This document shows positions 17,383-25,180 of a stretch of DNA of 64,000 nt, in pieces; within the stretch, counting starts at the first letter, position 1, and each line of letters opens with the position of its first letter. This DNA comes from Sphingopyxis sp. (GTDB lineage Bacteria; Pseudomonadota; Alphaproteobacteria; Sphingomonadales; Sphingomonadaceae). The position numbers and the translations under genes are program-made. The notes under the pieces were generated by a model. The model did not search any database. It was not told the origin of the DNA and was given only the letters and a program-made list of their open reading frames with translations. The stretch is from contig JASBSJ010000085.1 of the NCBI GenBank assembly GCA_030148985.1, positions 33,673 through 97,672 of the forward strand. Reading direction: 5' to 3'.

Positions 17383-17975
17383 AACCGATCCTTGCCATCG
17401 CCGCCGTGGCGCTGCTCGCCGGCTGCGCCACCACCCCCGCCGCGACCGATCCGCAGGACGCCTTCTTCGCCGCGCTCGCCACGCATTGCGGCAAGGCCTA
17501 TGCGGGCAAGCTCGCCAGTTCGCAGAAACTGGACGCCGACATGCGCGGCAAGGCGATGGTGATGCACGTCCGCAGTTGCTCCCCCGGCCGCATCGAAATC
17601 CCGTTCCACATCGACGGGCTCGGCCCCGATGGCGGCTGGGACCGCTCGCGCACCTGGATCGTCACGCGGACGGCCACCGGGCTGCGCCTCAAGCACGACC
17701 ATCGCCACGCCGACGGCAGCAAGGACGAGCTGACGATGTACGGCGGCGACACCGCCGAACCCGGCACCGCGACGCGCCAGACCTTTCCCGTCGATGCCGA
17801 ATCGATCGCGCTTTTCACCCGCACCGACCGCAGCGTATCGAACAGCAATATCTGGTCGATCGAAACGACCGCCGACGCTTTCACCTATGGCCTCAGCCGC
17901 GAAGGCCGCGATTTTCGCGTGACCTTCGATTACCGCCAACCGGTGACCCCGCCCCCCGCACCCTGGGGCTGGTAG
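17379..17975 (+). CDS. Putative lipoprotein of unknown function
   Basis: A 198-residue protein with a short lipoprotein signal: LLAGCATTPA, with lipidation expected at the Cys near residue 16. The mature part has paired Cys residues (THCGKAY and RSCSPGR) and aromatic-rich segments, but no family was recognised with confidence. It is ATGA-coupled to the CoA-binding gene. The -2/+2 residues after Cys (Ala-Thr) suggest outer-membrane sorting. Confidence 0.7.
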   Translation: MKPILAIAAVALLAGCATTPAATDPQDAFFAALATHCGKAYAGKLASSQKLDADMRGKAMVMHVRSCSPGRIEIPFHIDGLGPDGGWDRSRTWIVTRTATGLRLKHDHRHADGSKDELTMYGGDTAEPGTATRQTFPVDAESIALFTRTDRSVSNSNIWSIETTADAFTYGLSREGRDFRVTFDYRQPVTPPPAPWGW

Positions 17976-17981
17976 CAATAA

Positions 17982-18114
17982 TCCTCCCTGTGGCGAAGCC
18001 ATGGGGAGGGGGACCGCTCGCGCAGCGAGTGGTGGAGGGGCCGCGACGTCGCGTTATTGCCCCTCCGTCAGCGCTTCGCGCTGCCACCTCCCCATGGCTT
18101 CGCCACAGGGAGGA
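17982..18114. repeat. ~132-bp palindromic repeat element, copy A
   Basis: A perfect 28-base inverted repeat forms the ends (17982-18009 and 18087-18114, beginning TCCTCCCTGTGGCGAAGCC). The inside holds further hairpins (GCGCAGCGAG, GCGCTTCGCGC) and the CCCCTCC/GGAGGGG tracts. It shares its interior, in inverted orientation, with copy B at 30053-30184. It fills the gap between the lipoprotein and molybdenum hydroxylase genes. Confidence 0.9.
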
Positions 18115-18169
18115 CCAATTCGCCAAAAGCCTTTGCCCTTGTAACTCACCCCGCTTATCAGCGTCGGCG

Positions 18170-20458
18170 ATGGCGGGCATTCGCGACACGGTTGGAAAGC
18201 GCAAATCGCGGCTGCCGCAGGTTAGCCGGCGCCAGATGCTCGTCGGCGCCACCGCCGCGGGCGGGCTGGCGATCGCGTGGGGCCTGTGGCCGCGCGACTA
18301 CCAGCCGAACCTGACCGCCGCTCCCGGCGAACATATCTTCAACGCCTTTCTGAAAATCGGCGATGACGGGCATATCAGCGCGATCGTCCCGCAATGCGAA
18401 ATGGGTCAGGGCGTCACGACCTTGCTGCCACAGATCATGGCCGACGAACTCGGCGCCGACTGGCGCACGATCGCGGTCGAAAGCGCGCCGATCAGTCCGC
18501 TCTATGCCAATACGCTGCTGGTCGATGAGGATAGCGCAGTCTTTACGCCGCGCGCGGGCGTGCCCGATTTCGTGTCCGACGTGCGCGGCTGGGTGCGCCG
18601 TGAATGGGCAGAGCGCAATGCCGTGATGCTGACCGCCAACTCATCGTCGGTACGCATGTTCGAGGGACCGTGCCGCGCCGCCGCGGCGCAGGCGCGCGCG
18701 CTGCTGATGATGGCCGCCGCCGACCGCTGGGACGCCGACTGGCAGGAGTGCGACACGCAGGACGGCTTCGTCCTTCACGGCAAAAAACGCCTGCGCTTTG
18801 CCGAGGTTGCCGCCGCCGCCGCAACGTTCGAACCGCCCGCGCAGCCAATCTACCGTGCCTCGGCCGCCGATCCGCTTTACGGCAAGGAACTGACACGGCT
18901 CGACCTGCCCGCCAAGATCGACGGGTCGGCCAATTATGCCGCCGACATCCGCCTGCCCGACATGGTGTTCGCCGCCATTCGCCAGGGGCCGCTCGGCGCA
19001 ACGCGGCTCAAGAGCATCGACCGCAAGGCGGGGATGGCCTCGCCCGGCCTGCTCCACGTCGTCACCCACGACCGCTGGGTGGCGACCGTCGCGCGCAACT
19101 GGTGGGCGGCAAACCGCGCACTCGACCGTTTCGCCCCGGTGTTCGAGACCCCGGGCACGCCGATCTCGACCGATCGCATCGACCGCGCGCTGACCGCGGC
19201 GCTGAAGGCCGACGGCTATCGCATCCACCGCGAAGGCGATGTCGCCGACGCGATGGAGGGACGTCCGCGCGTCGCCGCCGAATATGCCGTCGCCCCCGCC
19301 CTCCACGCCCCCATCGAAACGCGCAGCGCGACCGCCGCGCCCGATGGCCGCGGGCTGCGCCTCTGGGTCGCGACGCAAGCGCCGACGCAGTGCCGCGACG
19401 CCGTCGCGCGCGCCACCGGCCTGTCCGCCGCCGAGGTCACGCTGTTCCCGATGATGGCGGGCGGATCGTTCGACGCCTGCCTCGATCATAGCGTCGCGGT
19501 GCAGGCGGCGATCATCGCGCTTCAGGTCAAACGCCCGGTCCAGCTCGCCTGGTCGCGCGCCGAAGAGATCATGCGCCTGCCACCGCGCGCACCCGCGCGC
19601 GCCAGACTGACCGCGACGCTCAACGCCGCGGGCGGGATCGACGCGCTCGTCGCGCGCATTGCCGTCCCCTCGACCAATCACGAAGTGCGCGCGCGGCTCT
19701 TCGACAATATCCCCGCTGACGTCGCACAGCGCGCCGCCGCGGGCCGCGCCGATGCCGCGGCGGTCGAGGGTGCGGCGACGCGCTACGCGATCCCGCACCG
19801 CGCGGTCGATCATTGCCCCGCCGACATCGGCTTGCCGACCGGACGCTGGCGCGGCAATGCCGACAGCTACACCGCTTTCTTTACCGAATGTTTCGTCGAC
19901 GAACTGGCGGTACGCGCGGGGTCGGACCCGCTGTCCTATCGCATGGCGATGCTCGGCGACGCGCCGCTGCTCGCGCGCTGCCTGCTCACCGCGACCAGTC
20001 TGGGCGGCTGGGAAGGCGGCTTGCCCGGCAGCGCGCAGGGCCTCGCCTGCCACACGATGCGCGGCAGCCACATCGCGCTGATGGCGACCGCGCGGCAAAG
20101 CGACCGGGGTTTGCAGGTCGAACAACTGGTCGCGGTCGTCGACGCCGGGCGCCTCGTCAATCCGGCGATCGCGCGGCAACAAATCGAGGGCGGGCTGATC
20201 TTCGGCCTCGCCGCCGCGGTCGGCGCGACGACCGATTATGAAGGCGGCCTTGCGACCGCGCGCAAGCTTGGCCAGCTCGGCCTGCCGCGCCTGTCGCAGA
20301 CACCCGAAATCCTCGTCGAGTTCGTCGACAGCGACCGCGAACCCGGCGGCCTCGGTGAAATCGCCGTGCCCGTCGTTGCCCCCGCGATCGCCAATGCGAT
20401 GTTCGCCGCGACCGGCCGCCGCATCCGCCGCATCCCCCTTTCGGCGCAACCCCTATGA
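18170..20458 (+). CDS. Molybdenum hydroxylase large subunit (isoquinoline 1-oxidoreductase beta-like, IorB)
   Basis: A 762-residue protein with a twin-arginine signal (SRRQMLVGATAAGG, residues 21-34) for export in folded form. The body matches the aldehyde-oxidase/xanthine-dehydrogenase large-subunit fold in the permuted IorB arrangement: CEMGQGVTTLLPQI, GKELTRLDLPAKIDGSA, MMAGGSFD and EPGGLGEIAVP, regions that bind molybdopterin cytosine dinucleotide. Length is typical (720-780). The usual small [2Fe-2S] subunit IorA is not adjacent. The end overlaps hemH by ATGA. Confidence 0.85.
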   Translation: MAGIRDTVGKRKSRLPQVSRRQMLVGATAAGGLAIAWGLWPRDYQPNLTAAPGEHIFNAFLKIGDDGHISAIVPQCEMGQGVTTLLPQIMADELGADWRTIAVESAPISPLYANTLLVDEDSAVFTPRAGVPDFVSDVRGWVRREWAERNAVMLTANSSSVRMFEGPCRAAAAQARALLMMAAADRWDADWQECDTQDGFVLHGKKRLRFAEVAAAAATFEPPAQPIYRASAADPLYGKELTRLDLPAKIDGSANYAADIRLPDMVFAAIRQGPLGATRLKSIDRKAGMASPGLLHVVTHDRWVATVARNWWAANRALDRFAPVFETPGTPISTDRIDRALTAALKADGYRIHREGDVADAMEGRPRVAAEYAVAPALHAPIETRSATAAPDGRGLRLWVATQAPTQCRDAVARATGLSAAEVTLFPMMAGGSFDACLDHSVAVQAAIIALQVKRPVQLAWSRAEEIMRLPPRAPARARLTATLNAAGGIDALVARIAVPSTNHEVRARLFDNIPADVAQRAAAGRADAAAVEGAATRYAIPHRAVDHCPADIGLPTGRWRGNADSYTAFFTECFVDELAVRAGSDPLSYRMAMLGDAPLLARCLLTATSLGGWEGGLPGSAQGLACHTMRGSHIALMATARQSDRGLQVEQLVAVVDAGRLVNPAIARQQIEGGLIFGLAAAVGATTDYEGGLATARKLGQLGLPRLSQTPEILVEFVDSDREPGGLGEIAVPVVAPAIANAMFAATGRRIRRIPLSAQPL

Positions 20459-21450
20459 CCCTGCCCCCCGATCATCCGCCCGTCGTCGCGCCGCGCGTCG
20501 GCGTCCTGCTCGTCAACCTCGGCACCCCCGACGCGCCCGATCCGCCGTCGGTGCGCCGCTATCTCAAACAATTCCTGTCCGACCGGCGCGTCGTCGAAAT
20601 CCCGCCGATCCTGTGGCAGCCGATCCTGCGTGGCATCATCCTGACGACGCGGCCGAAAAAATCGGCACACGCTTATGCTCAGGTGTGGACCGAGGAGGGT
20701 TCGCCGCTCGCCGCGATCACCCGCGCGCAGGCCGCGGCGCTGCAATCCGCGCTCGGCGCCGAAGTCGAAGTCGCCTATGCGATGCGTTACGGCGAACCCG
20801 CGATCGGCCGCGCGATGGACGCGCTGACCGCCGCGGGATGCCGCCGCATCCTGCTCGCCCCGCTCTATCCGCAATATTGCGCCGCGACGACCGCGACCGT
20901 CGTCGATGCCGCCGCCGACCATCTGAAGACGCTGCGCTGGCAACCGTCGCTACGCTTCCTGCCGCCCTATGCCGACGATCCCGCCTATCTGGGCGCGCTC
21001 AAAACCTCGGTCGAGGCAGGGCTCGCCGCGCTCGATTTCGTCCCCGACGTGCTGCTCGCCAGCTTTCACGGGATGCCCGAACGCACGCTGCACCTCGGCG
21101 ACCCCTATCATTGCCAGTGCCAAAAGACCGTGCGGCTGCTCTCGGAAGCGCTAGGCCGCCCGGTCGAGGTGGCGTTCCAGTCGCGCTTCGGCCGCGCCAA
21201 ATGGCTCGAACCCGCGACCGACGTCCAGCTCGAAGCCTTTGCAAAGGCCGGGAAAAGCGTCGCCATCTTCGCCCCCGGCTTTGCCGCCGATTGCCTCGAA
21301 ACGCTCGAAGAGCTGGCGATCCGCGGCAGGGAACAGTTTGAAGCCGCGGGGGGTAAGCAATTCGCCTACTTCCCCTGCCTCAACGCCGACGCGCCCGGCA
21401 CGGCGATGCTGGAGGCGCTCGTGCGGCGCGAACTGGCGGGCTGGATCTGA
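20455..21450 (+). CDS. hemH: Ferrochelatase
   Basis: A 331-residue protein with VGVLLVNLGTPDAP at the N-terminus and SFHGMPERTLHLGDPY, whose His is the metal-inserting residue; CQCQKTV and QSRFGRAKWLEP are also family-conserved. It inserts ferrous iron into protoporphyrin IX in the last step of heme synthesis. Coupled by ATGA to the molybdenum hydroxylase, an unusual partner. Complete at both ends. Confidence 0.95.
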   Translation: MTLPPDHPPVVAPRVGVLLVNLGTPDAPDPPSVRRYLKQFLSDRRVVEIPPILWQPILRGIILTTRPKKSAHAYAQVWTEEGSPLAAITRAQAAALQSALGAEVEVAYAMRYGEPAIGRAMDALTAAGCRRILLAPLYPQYCAATTATVVDAAADHLKTLRWQPSLRFLPPYADDPAYLGALKTSVEAGLAALDFVPDVLLASFHGMPERTLHLGDPYHCQCQKTVRLLSEALGRPVEVAFQSRFGRAKWLEPATDVQLEAFAKAGKSVAIFAPGFAADCLETLEELAIRGREQFEAAGGKQFAYFPCLNADAPGTAMLEALVRRELAGWI

Positions 21451-21528
21451 CGCGCGGCCGCTTACCAACTGTTTAGGTCCAGACGCTAAATTGCACCATC
21501 GCGGCGGCGCCCGCTTGTGGAGTAGGTA

Positions 21529-23013
21529 ATGAACGAGGTCGAACTGGCCGCCTTGATGCTCGCGGGGGCGATGCTGCTGTGCATCGCGGTCGCCGTCGCG
21601 ATCTGGCGCGGGCGCCGTCCCGTCGTGTCGTCGCCGCGCGAAAGCCGGATGCCGAAATTGCCGCGCAAAACCCCGGAGGTCGCCGACGTCGAAATCGCGC
21701 CCTCGCGGCTCGCGCGAGTCAGTGGCAAGGCGCCGCTCGAACCGCCGCGCGACCTGATGCCCGACGATCCGTTCGAACCCGATCTTCCGGTCGACATCAT
21801 GGCCGAACCCGCCGCCATCGAAGCGGCATTGGCAACGATGGTGGCCGAGGTCGAAGCGGCCGCCGCGGAGGACATCGACGTGCAGGCCGCATCGCTCACG
21901 CTGCACCTCGTCCCGCAGATCCCGCCGCGCGACGCCATTTCGACGCACAGCTGGCTCGGCGGCCGCCCGCGGCTGGCGACGGGCGCCGCATGGCCGCAGA
22001 TCGACGATCAGCCCGCCGATTTCCTTGCTCAGCTTGGCTGCGCCGATCTGCCGCGCGACCTGTGGGGTGGACTCGGCCCGCGCCACGGCGCGCTCGCCTT
22101 CTTCATCCATCGCCACCGGCCCGAGGTGCGCGTGCTCCATATCGGCGAGCCCGGAGCGCCGCTCGCGCCGCCCTATGCGCTCAACCTTGGCGAGGGGTGG
22201 TTCGGCCCCTATGGCCGGCTCGGCGACGACGAGCTGGCGCATTTTGCCGTGCGCGCCTTTCCGCAATGGCCGGTCGATCTGGCCGAAGCGGACGCCGCCA
22301 ACCCCCTCCCGAGCGACGTCGCCGACGACCTAGACACCCACGGCTACGACATCGCCGACCCGGCGTTTCACCCGTTCGACTGGGGCAGCCTGACCGCGAT
22401 GGCGGCGATCCTCGAATCGCGGCTGGGCCGGCTCGTCACCGATCCCGCCGCCGACGACGATCCGGCATCGCCGATTCTCGAACGCTGCGCCGCAATCAAC
22501 CAGGAGGCGCGCGAACGCGCCGCCGAGATCATCGGCATCATCCATGAAAGCGCGGTGCGCGACCCCTTTTCGGCCGGAGACGCCACCGCGGTGATGGCGG
22601 CACTCCACGCGATCCCGTGGGCAACGCTCATTCCCAGAACGAACCCCGATGGCGCCCAAACCTTCGAGCTTGCGACACTGCCGCTGACGGAGCACCGCGC
22701 CGACGCCGATCTTTGGGTGCGCGATTATCGGACGATGCTCTTCGACCGCGCAAAACACGCCTGGTGCGCGGATCCCGCCAATCTGTCGGCGCCCGCCCGC
22801 GCCTATTTCGAGCCGTTCTGGGAAAGCCTCGCCGCGCGCGAAATGGCAAGTGTAGGCGGCGAGCGCGACGGCGAACCCATCCTGCTCGCGCTGCCGACGA
22901 GCGGCTTGATGAGCCGCCGTTTCGGCGACGATCAGACGCTGCTCGTCACGATTGCCAGGGCCGACCTCGCGATCGGCGACTTTGCGAAAGCGCGCGCGCA
23001 GCTAGTTCGCTGA
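21529..23013 (+). CDS. DUF1963-domain protein with N-terminal membrane anchor
   Basis: A 494-residue protein. Residues 6-27 form a single hydrophobic helix, followed by a Pro/Glu-rich linker to about residue 135 and a DUF1963/YwqG-like domain (SWLGGRPRLATGAAWP, then DFLAQLGCADLP and GALAFFIHR). The C-terminal 200 residues have no recognised motif. The anchor orientation places the domain in the cytoplasm by the positive-inside rule (RRGRRP after the helix). Function of this family is unknown. Confidence 0.75.
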   Translation: MNEVELAALMLAGAMLLCIAVAVAIWRGRRPVVSSPRESRMPKLPRKTPEVADVEIAPSRLARVSGKAPLEPPRDLMPDDPFEPDLPVDIMAEPAAIEAALATMVAEVEAAAAEDIDVQAASLTLHLVPQIPPRDAISTHSWLGGRPRLATGAAWPQIDDQPADFLAQLGCADLPRDLWGGLGPRHGALAFFIHRHRPEVRVLHIGEPGAPLAPPYALNLGEGWFGPYGRLGDDELAHFAVRAFPQWPVDLAEADAANPLPSDVADDLDTHGYDIADPAFHPFDWGSLTAMAAILESRLGRLVTDPAADDDPASPILERCAAINQEARERAAEIIGIIHESAVRDPFSAGDATAVMAALHAIPWATLIPRTNPDGAQTFELATLPLTEHRADADLWVRDYRTMLFDRAKHAWCADPANLSAPARAYFEPFWESLAAREMASVGGERDGEPILLALPTSGLMSRRFGDDQTLLVTIARADLAIGDFAKARAQLVR

Positions 23014-23100
23014 ATAGCTTTGCGATTGACGTTACGGTCAACTTGCAGGCCGCGGCGCCGCGCCCTAATCATCGATTCAAATCTGTGGGAGAGATAATCG

Positions 23101-23823
23101 ATGGCACGCATAGCAATCGTCACCGGCGGCAGCCGCGGGATCGGGGAAGCCATTTCGCTGAAGCTTCAGGAACAGGGCGTCACCGTCGTCGCCAACTATG
23201 CCGGCAATGACGAAAGGGCGCGCGCCTTTACCGAACGCACCGGGATCAAGACCTATAAATGGGACGTCGGCGACCATCAGGCATGCCTCGACGGCTGCGC
23301 ACAAGTCGCAGCCGAAGTCGGCCCGATCGACATCGTCGTCAACAACGCCGGCATCACCCGCGACGGCACTCTCGCGCGGATGAGCTATGCCGATTGGGAC
23401 GATGTGATGCGGGTCAATCTCGGCGGTTGCTTCAACATGGCGAAGGCAACCTTTGGCGGAATGGTCGAGCGCGGCTGGGGCCGCATCGTCAACATCGGGT
23501 CGATCAACGGGCAGGCGGGCCAGTACGGCCAGGTCAATTACGCCGCGGCGAAATCGGGCATCCACGGCTTCACCAAGGCGCTGGCGCAGGAAGGCGCGAA
23601 AAAGGGCGTGACGGTCAACGCGATCGCGCCGGGCTATATCGACACCGACATGGTCGCCGCGGTGCCGCCGCAGGTGCTCGAAAAGATCGTCGCGAAGATT
23701 CCCGTTGGTCGCTTGGGGCAAGCCGACGAAATCGCGCGTGGCGTGGCTTTTCTGTGCAGCGAGGACGCCGGGTTCGTGACGGGGTCGACGATGAGCATCA
23801 ACGGCGGGCAGCATATGTACTAA
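23101..23823 (+). CDS. phaB: Acetoacetyl-CoA reductase
   Basis: A 240-residue short-chain dehydrogenase with TGGSRGIG (residues 8-15), NNAGITRD (81-88) and the catalytic Ser134, Tyr147 and Lys151. The sequence around NIGSINGQAGQYGQVNYAAAK and the NADPH-type N-terminus match PhaB, which reduces acetoacetyl-CoA to (R)-3-hydroxybutyryl-CoA for polyhydroxyalkanoate. FabG is the alternative but lacks this pattern. GGGAGAG precedes the ATG. No PHA synthase or thiolase is nearby. Confidence 0.88.
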   Translation: MARIAIVTGGSRGIGEAISLKLQEQGVTVVANYAGNDERARAFTERTGIKTYKWDVGDHQACLDGCAQVAAEVGPIDIVVNNAGITRDGTLARMSYADWDDVMRVNLGGCFNMAKATFGGMVERGWGRIVNIGSINGQAGQYGQVNYAAAKSGIHGFTKALAQEGAKKGVTVNAIAPGYIDTDMVAAVPPQVLEKIVAKIPVGRLGQADEIARGVAFLCSEDAGFVTGSTMSINGGQHMY

Positions 23824-23844
23824 GCTGGGTGAGTTCTTTCTTCC

Positions 23845-23924
23845 CGTTCGTGTCGAGCGAAGTCGAGACACCCATCGAGGTGGCGCTAAGCTGAGGGGCA
23901 TCTCGACTTCGCTCGATGCGAACG
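23845..23924. repeat. Inverted repeat of the TCGAGCGAAGTCGAGA family
   Basis: TCGAGCGAAGTCGAGA (23853-23868) and its exact complement (23901-23916) are flanked by CGTTCG/CGAACG, separated from the arms by two unpaired bases. A typical dispersed sphingomonad intergenic palindrome; it may also serve as the phaB terminator. Confidence 0.85.
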
Positions 23925-23937
23925 GCTAAGGAGAGGC

Positions 23938-24186
23938 ATGGCGGACCAACCCCTCCACCCCCCCGTCAAACGCTCGGTGACCATCGCCGGCCACCCGACC
24001 TCGATCAGCCTCGAGCCTCTCTTCTGGGCCGCGCTCGAGGCCGAAGCGGCGCGGCAGGCGCTTCCCGTCAACGCGCTCGTCGCGCGCATCGACGTCGAGC
24101 GGATGGAGGCCGACGATCCGCCGAACCTGACCTCGGCGATCCGGCAGTGGCTGTGGCATCGCCGCAGCGATCAGACCGAAGCGTAA
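23938..24186 (+). CDS. Small ribbon-helix-helix domain protein
   Basis: An 82-residue protein. SVTIAGHPTSISLEPLFWAAL followed by LPVNALVARID matches the RHH_4 ribbon-helix-helix family, in which the first strand contacts DNA. These small proteins occur alone in alphaproteobacteria and may be DNA-binding regulators. AAGGAGAGGC precedes the ATG. The 3' end overlaps the convergent ATP-grasp gene by 16 bases. Confidence 0.75.
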   Translation: MADQPLHPPVKRSVTIAGHPTSISLEPLFWAALEAEAARQALPVNALVARIDVERMEADDPPNLTSAIRQWLWHRRSDQTEA

Positions 24187-25028
24187 ACCGCCTGGGCAAA
24201 TGCGGCCCCCTTATCGGCCGCGTGATGCAGGAACAGCGAGGGTTCGATCAGTTCGAGCTCCATCACATGCAGGCGCCCCGCCGCGTCGCCGACCATATCG
24301 ACGCGCGCATAGACGGGCGGCACGGGAACCGCGGCCAGCGCCATGGCGGCCAGCGTGCGCGCAGGGTCATTGGCGTCCCACGCCGTCTCGCGCCCGCCGA
24401 ATTGCTCCTGCACCCGAAAGTCGCCCGCCGCAGGACGCTTGACGATCGCATGGCTGAAACGGCCGCCAAAAAAGAACAGAGAAAATTCGCCTTCGGTCAG
24501 AATGCCGGGCATCAAGGGCTGGACGAGACGGCGCTGACCCAGCGCGTCGGCGGGAATCGGCGCGCCCGGCGCGATGCGGTGCGTGCCATCGGCGCCACCC
24601 GAAATGGCGGGCTTAATCACGACCTCTTCGGTGCCGAGCGCTCTGCGCGCATCGGTGAGCGCCGCGGCATCGAGCGCCGCTACTTCGACCGTCGGCACCA
24701 CCGCGACGCCCTTTGCCGCCAGATCGGCCAGATAGGCCTTGTCGCTGTTCCAGCGCAGCACCGGCACCGGGTTGGCAACGGGCAGTGCTTCGGACTCGAT
24801 CCGATCGAGCAGGTCGTACCAGCGCGCGACGTCGCGCTGATAGCCCCAGGCGAAAAGCGGCAGGATCAGCTCATGTCCCGCCAGATCGCCGGGATCGGTC
24901 CAGACGCGCTGCTCGACGAGCAGGCCCGCGGCGGTCAGCGCCGCCGCCTTGCGCGCAAAGGCGGGCTGCCATTTTTCTTCATAATCGGGCGCCGGGACAA
25001 GAATGGCGACGCGGGGCTGATAGGGCAT
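24171..25028 (-). CDS. ATP-grasp domain protein (RimK/GshB-like)
   Basis: A 285-residue protein starting MPYQPRVAILVPAPDYEEKW. EEVVIKPAISGGADGTHRI resembles the ATP-grasp Lys and Gly-rich loop, and RVDMVGD...VMELELIEPSLF supplies the Mg-binding Glu pair and Asn-position residue (here Glu/Pro-type). Related small enzymes ligate a carboxylate to an amine or thiol and some are encoded near transporter or antibiotic genes. Substrate unknown. No operon partner. Confidence 0.7.
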   Translation of the reverse strand: MPYQPRVAILVPAPDYEEKWQPAFARKAAALTAAGLLVEQRVWTDPGDLAGHELILPLFAWGYQRDVARWYDLLDRIESEALPVANPVPVLRWNSDKAYLADLAAKGVAVVPTVEVAALDAAALTDARRALGTEEVVIKPAISGGADGTHRIAPGAPIPADALGQRRLVQPLMPGILTEGEFSLFFFGGRFSHAIVKRPAAGDFRVQEQFGGRETAWDANDPARTLAAMALAAVPVPPVYARVDMVGDAAGRLHVMELELIEPSLFLHHAADKGAAFAQAVYASV

Positions 25029-25047
25029 CGAGGGAGCTTTCCTGAAG

Positions 25048-25172
25048 CCCCTCCCCTTCAGGGGAGGGGTTGGGGTGGGGTCCATCGGCCTTGCGCAAGG
25101 CCGATGGACCCCACCCGCTGCAACTAGGCAGCGAGCTGCCAAGTTTCGCTGCCCTCCCCTGAAGGGGAGGGC
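25048..25172. repeat. Composite palindromic repeat with a 44-bp perfect palindrome
   Basis: Three nested or adjacent inverted repeats: CCCCTCCCCT/AGGGGAGGGG (25048-25069), a perfect loop-less palindrome (25073-25116) containing GGTCCATCGGCCTTGC, and GCCCTCCCCT/AGGGGAGGGC (25151-25172). It lies between the convergent-or-tandem genes for the ATP-grasp protein and glutamate dehydrogenase. No coding frame of note. Confidence 0.9.
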
Positions 25173-25180
25173 GTGTATTT

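Noticed and set aside
17982..18114. Possible CRISPR or transposon end
   Set aside because: There are no regular spacers, no cas genes and no transposase; the structure is a single palindromic repeat.
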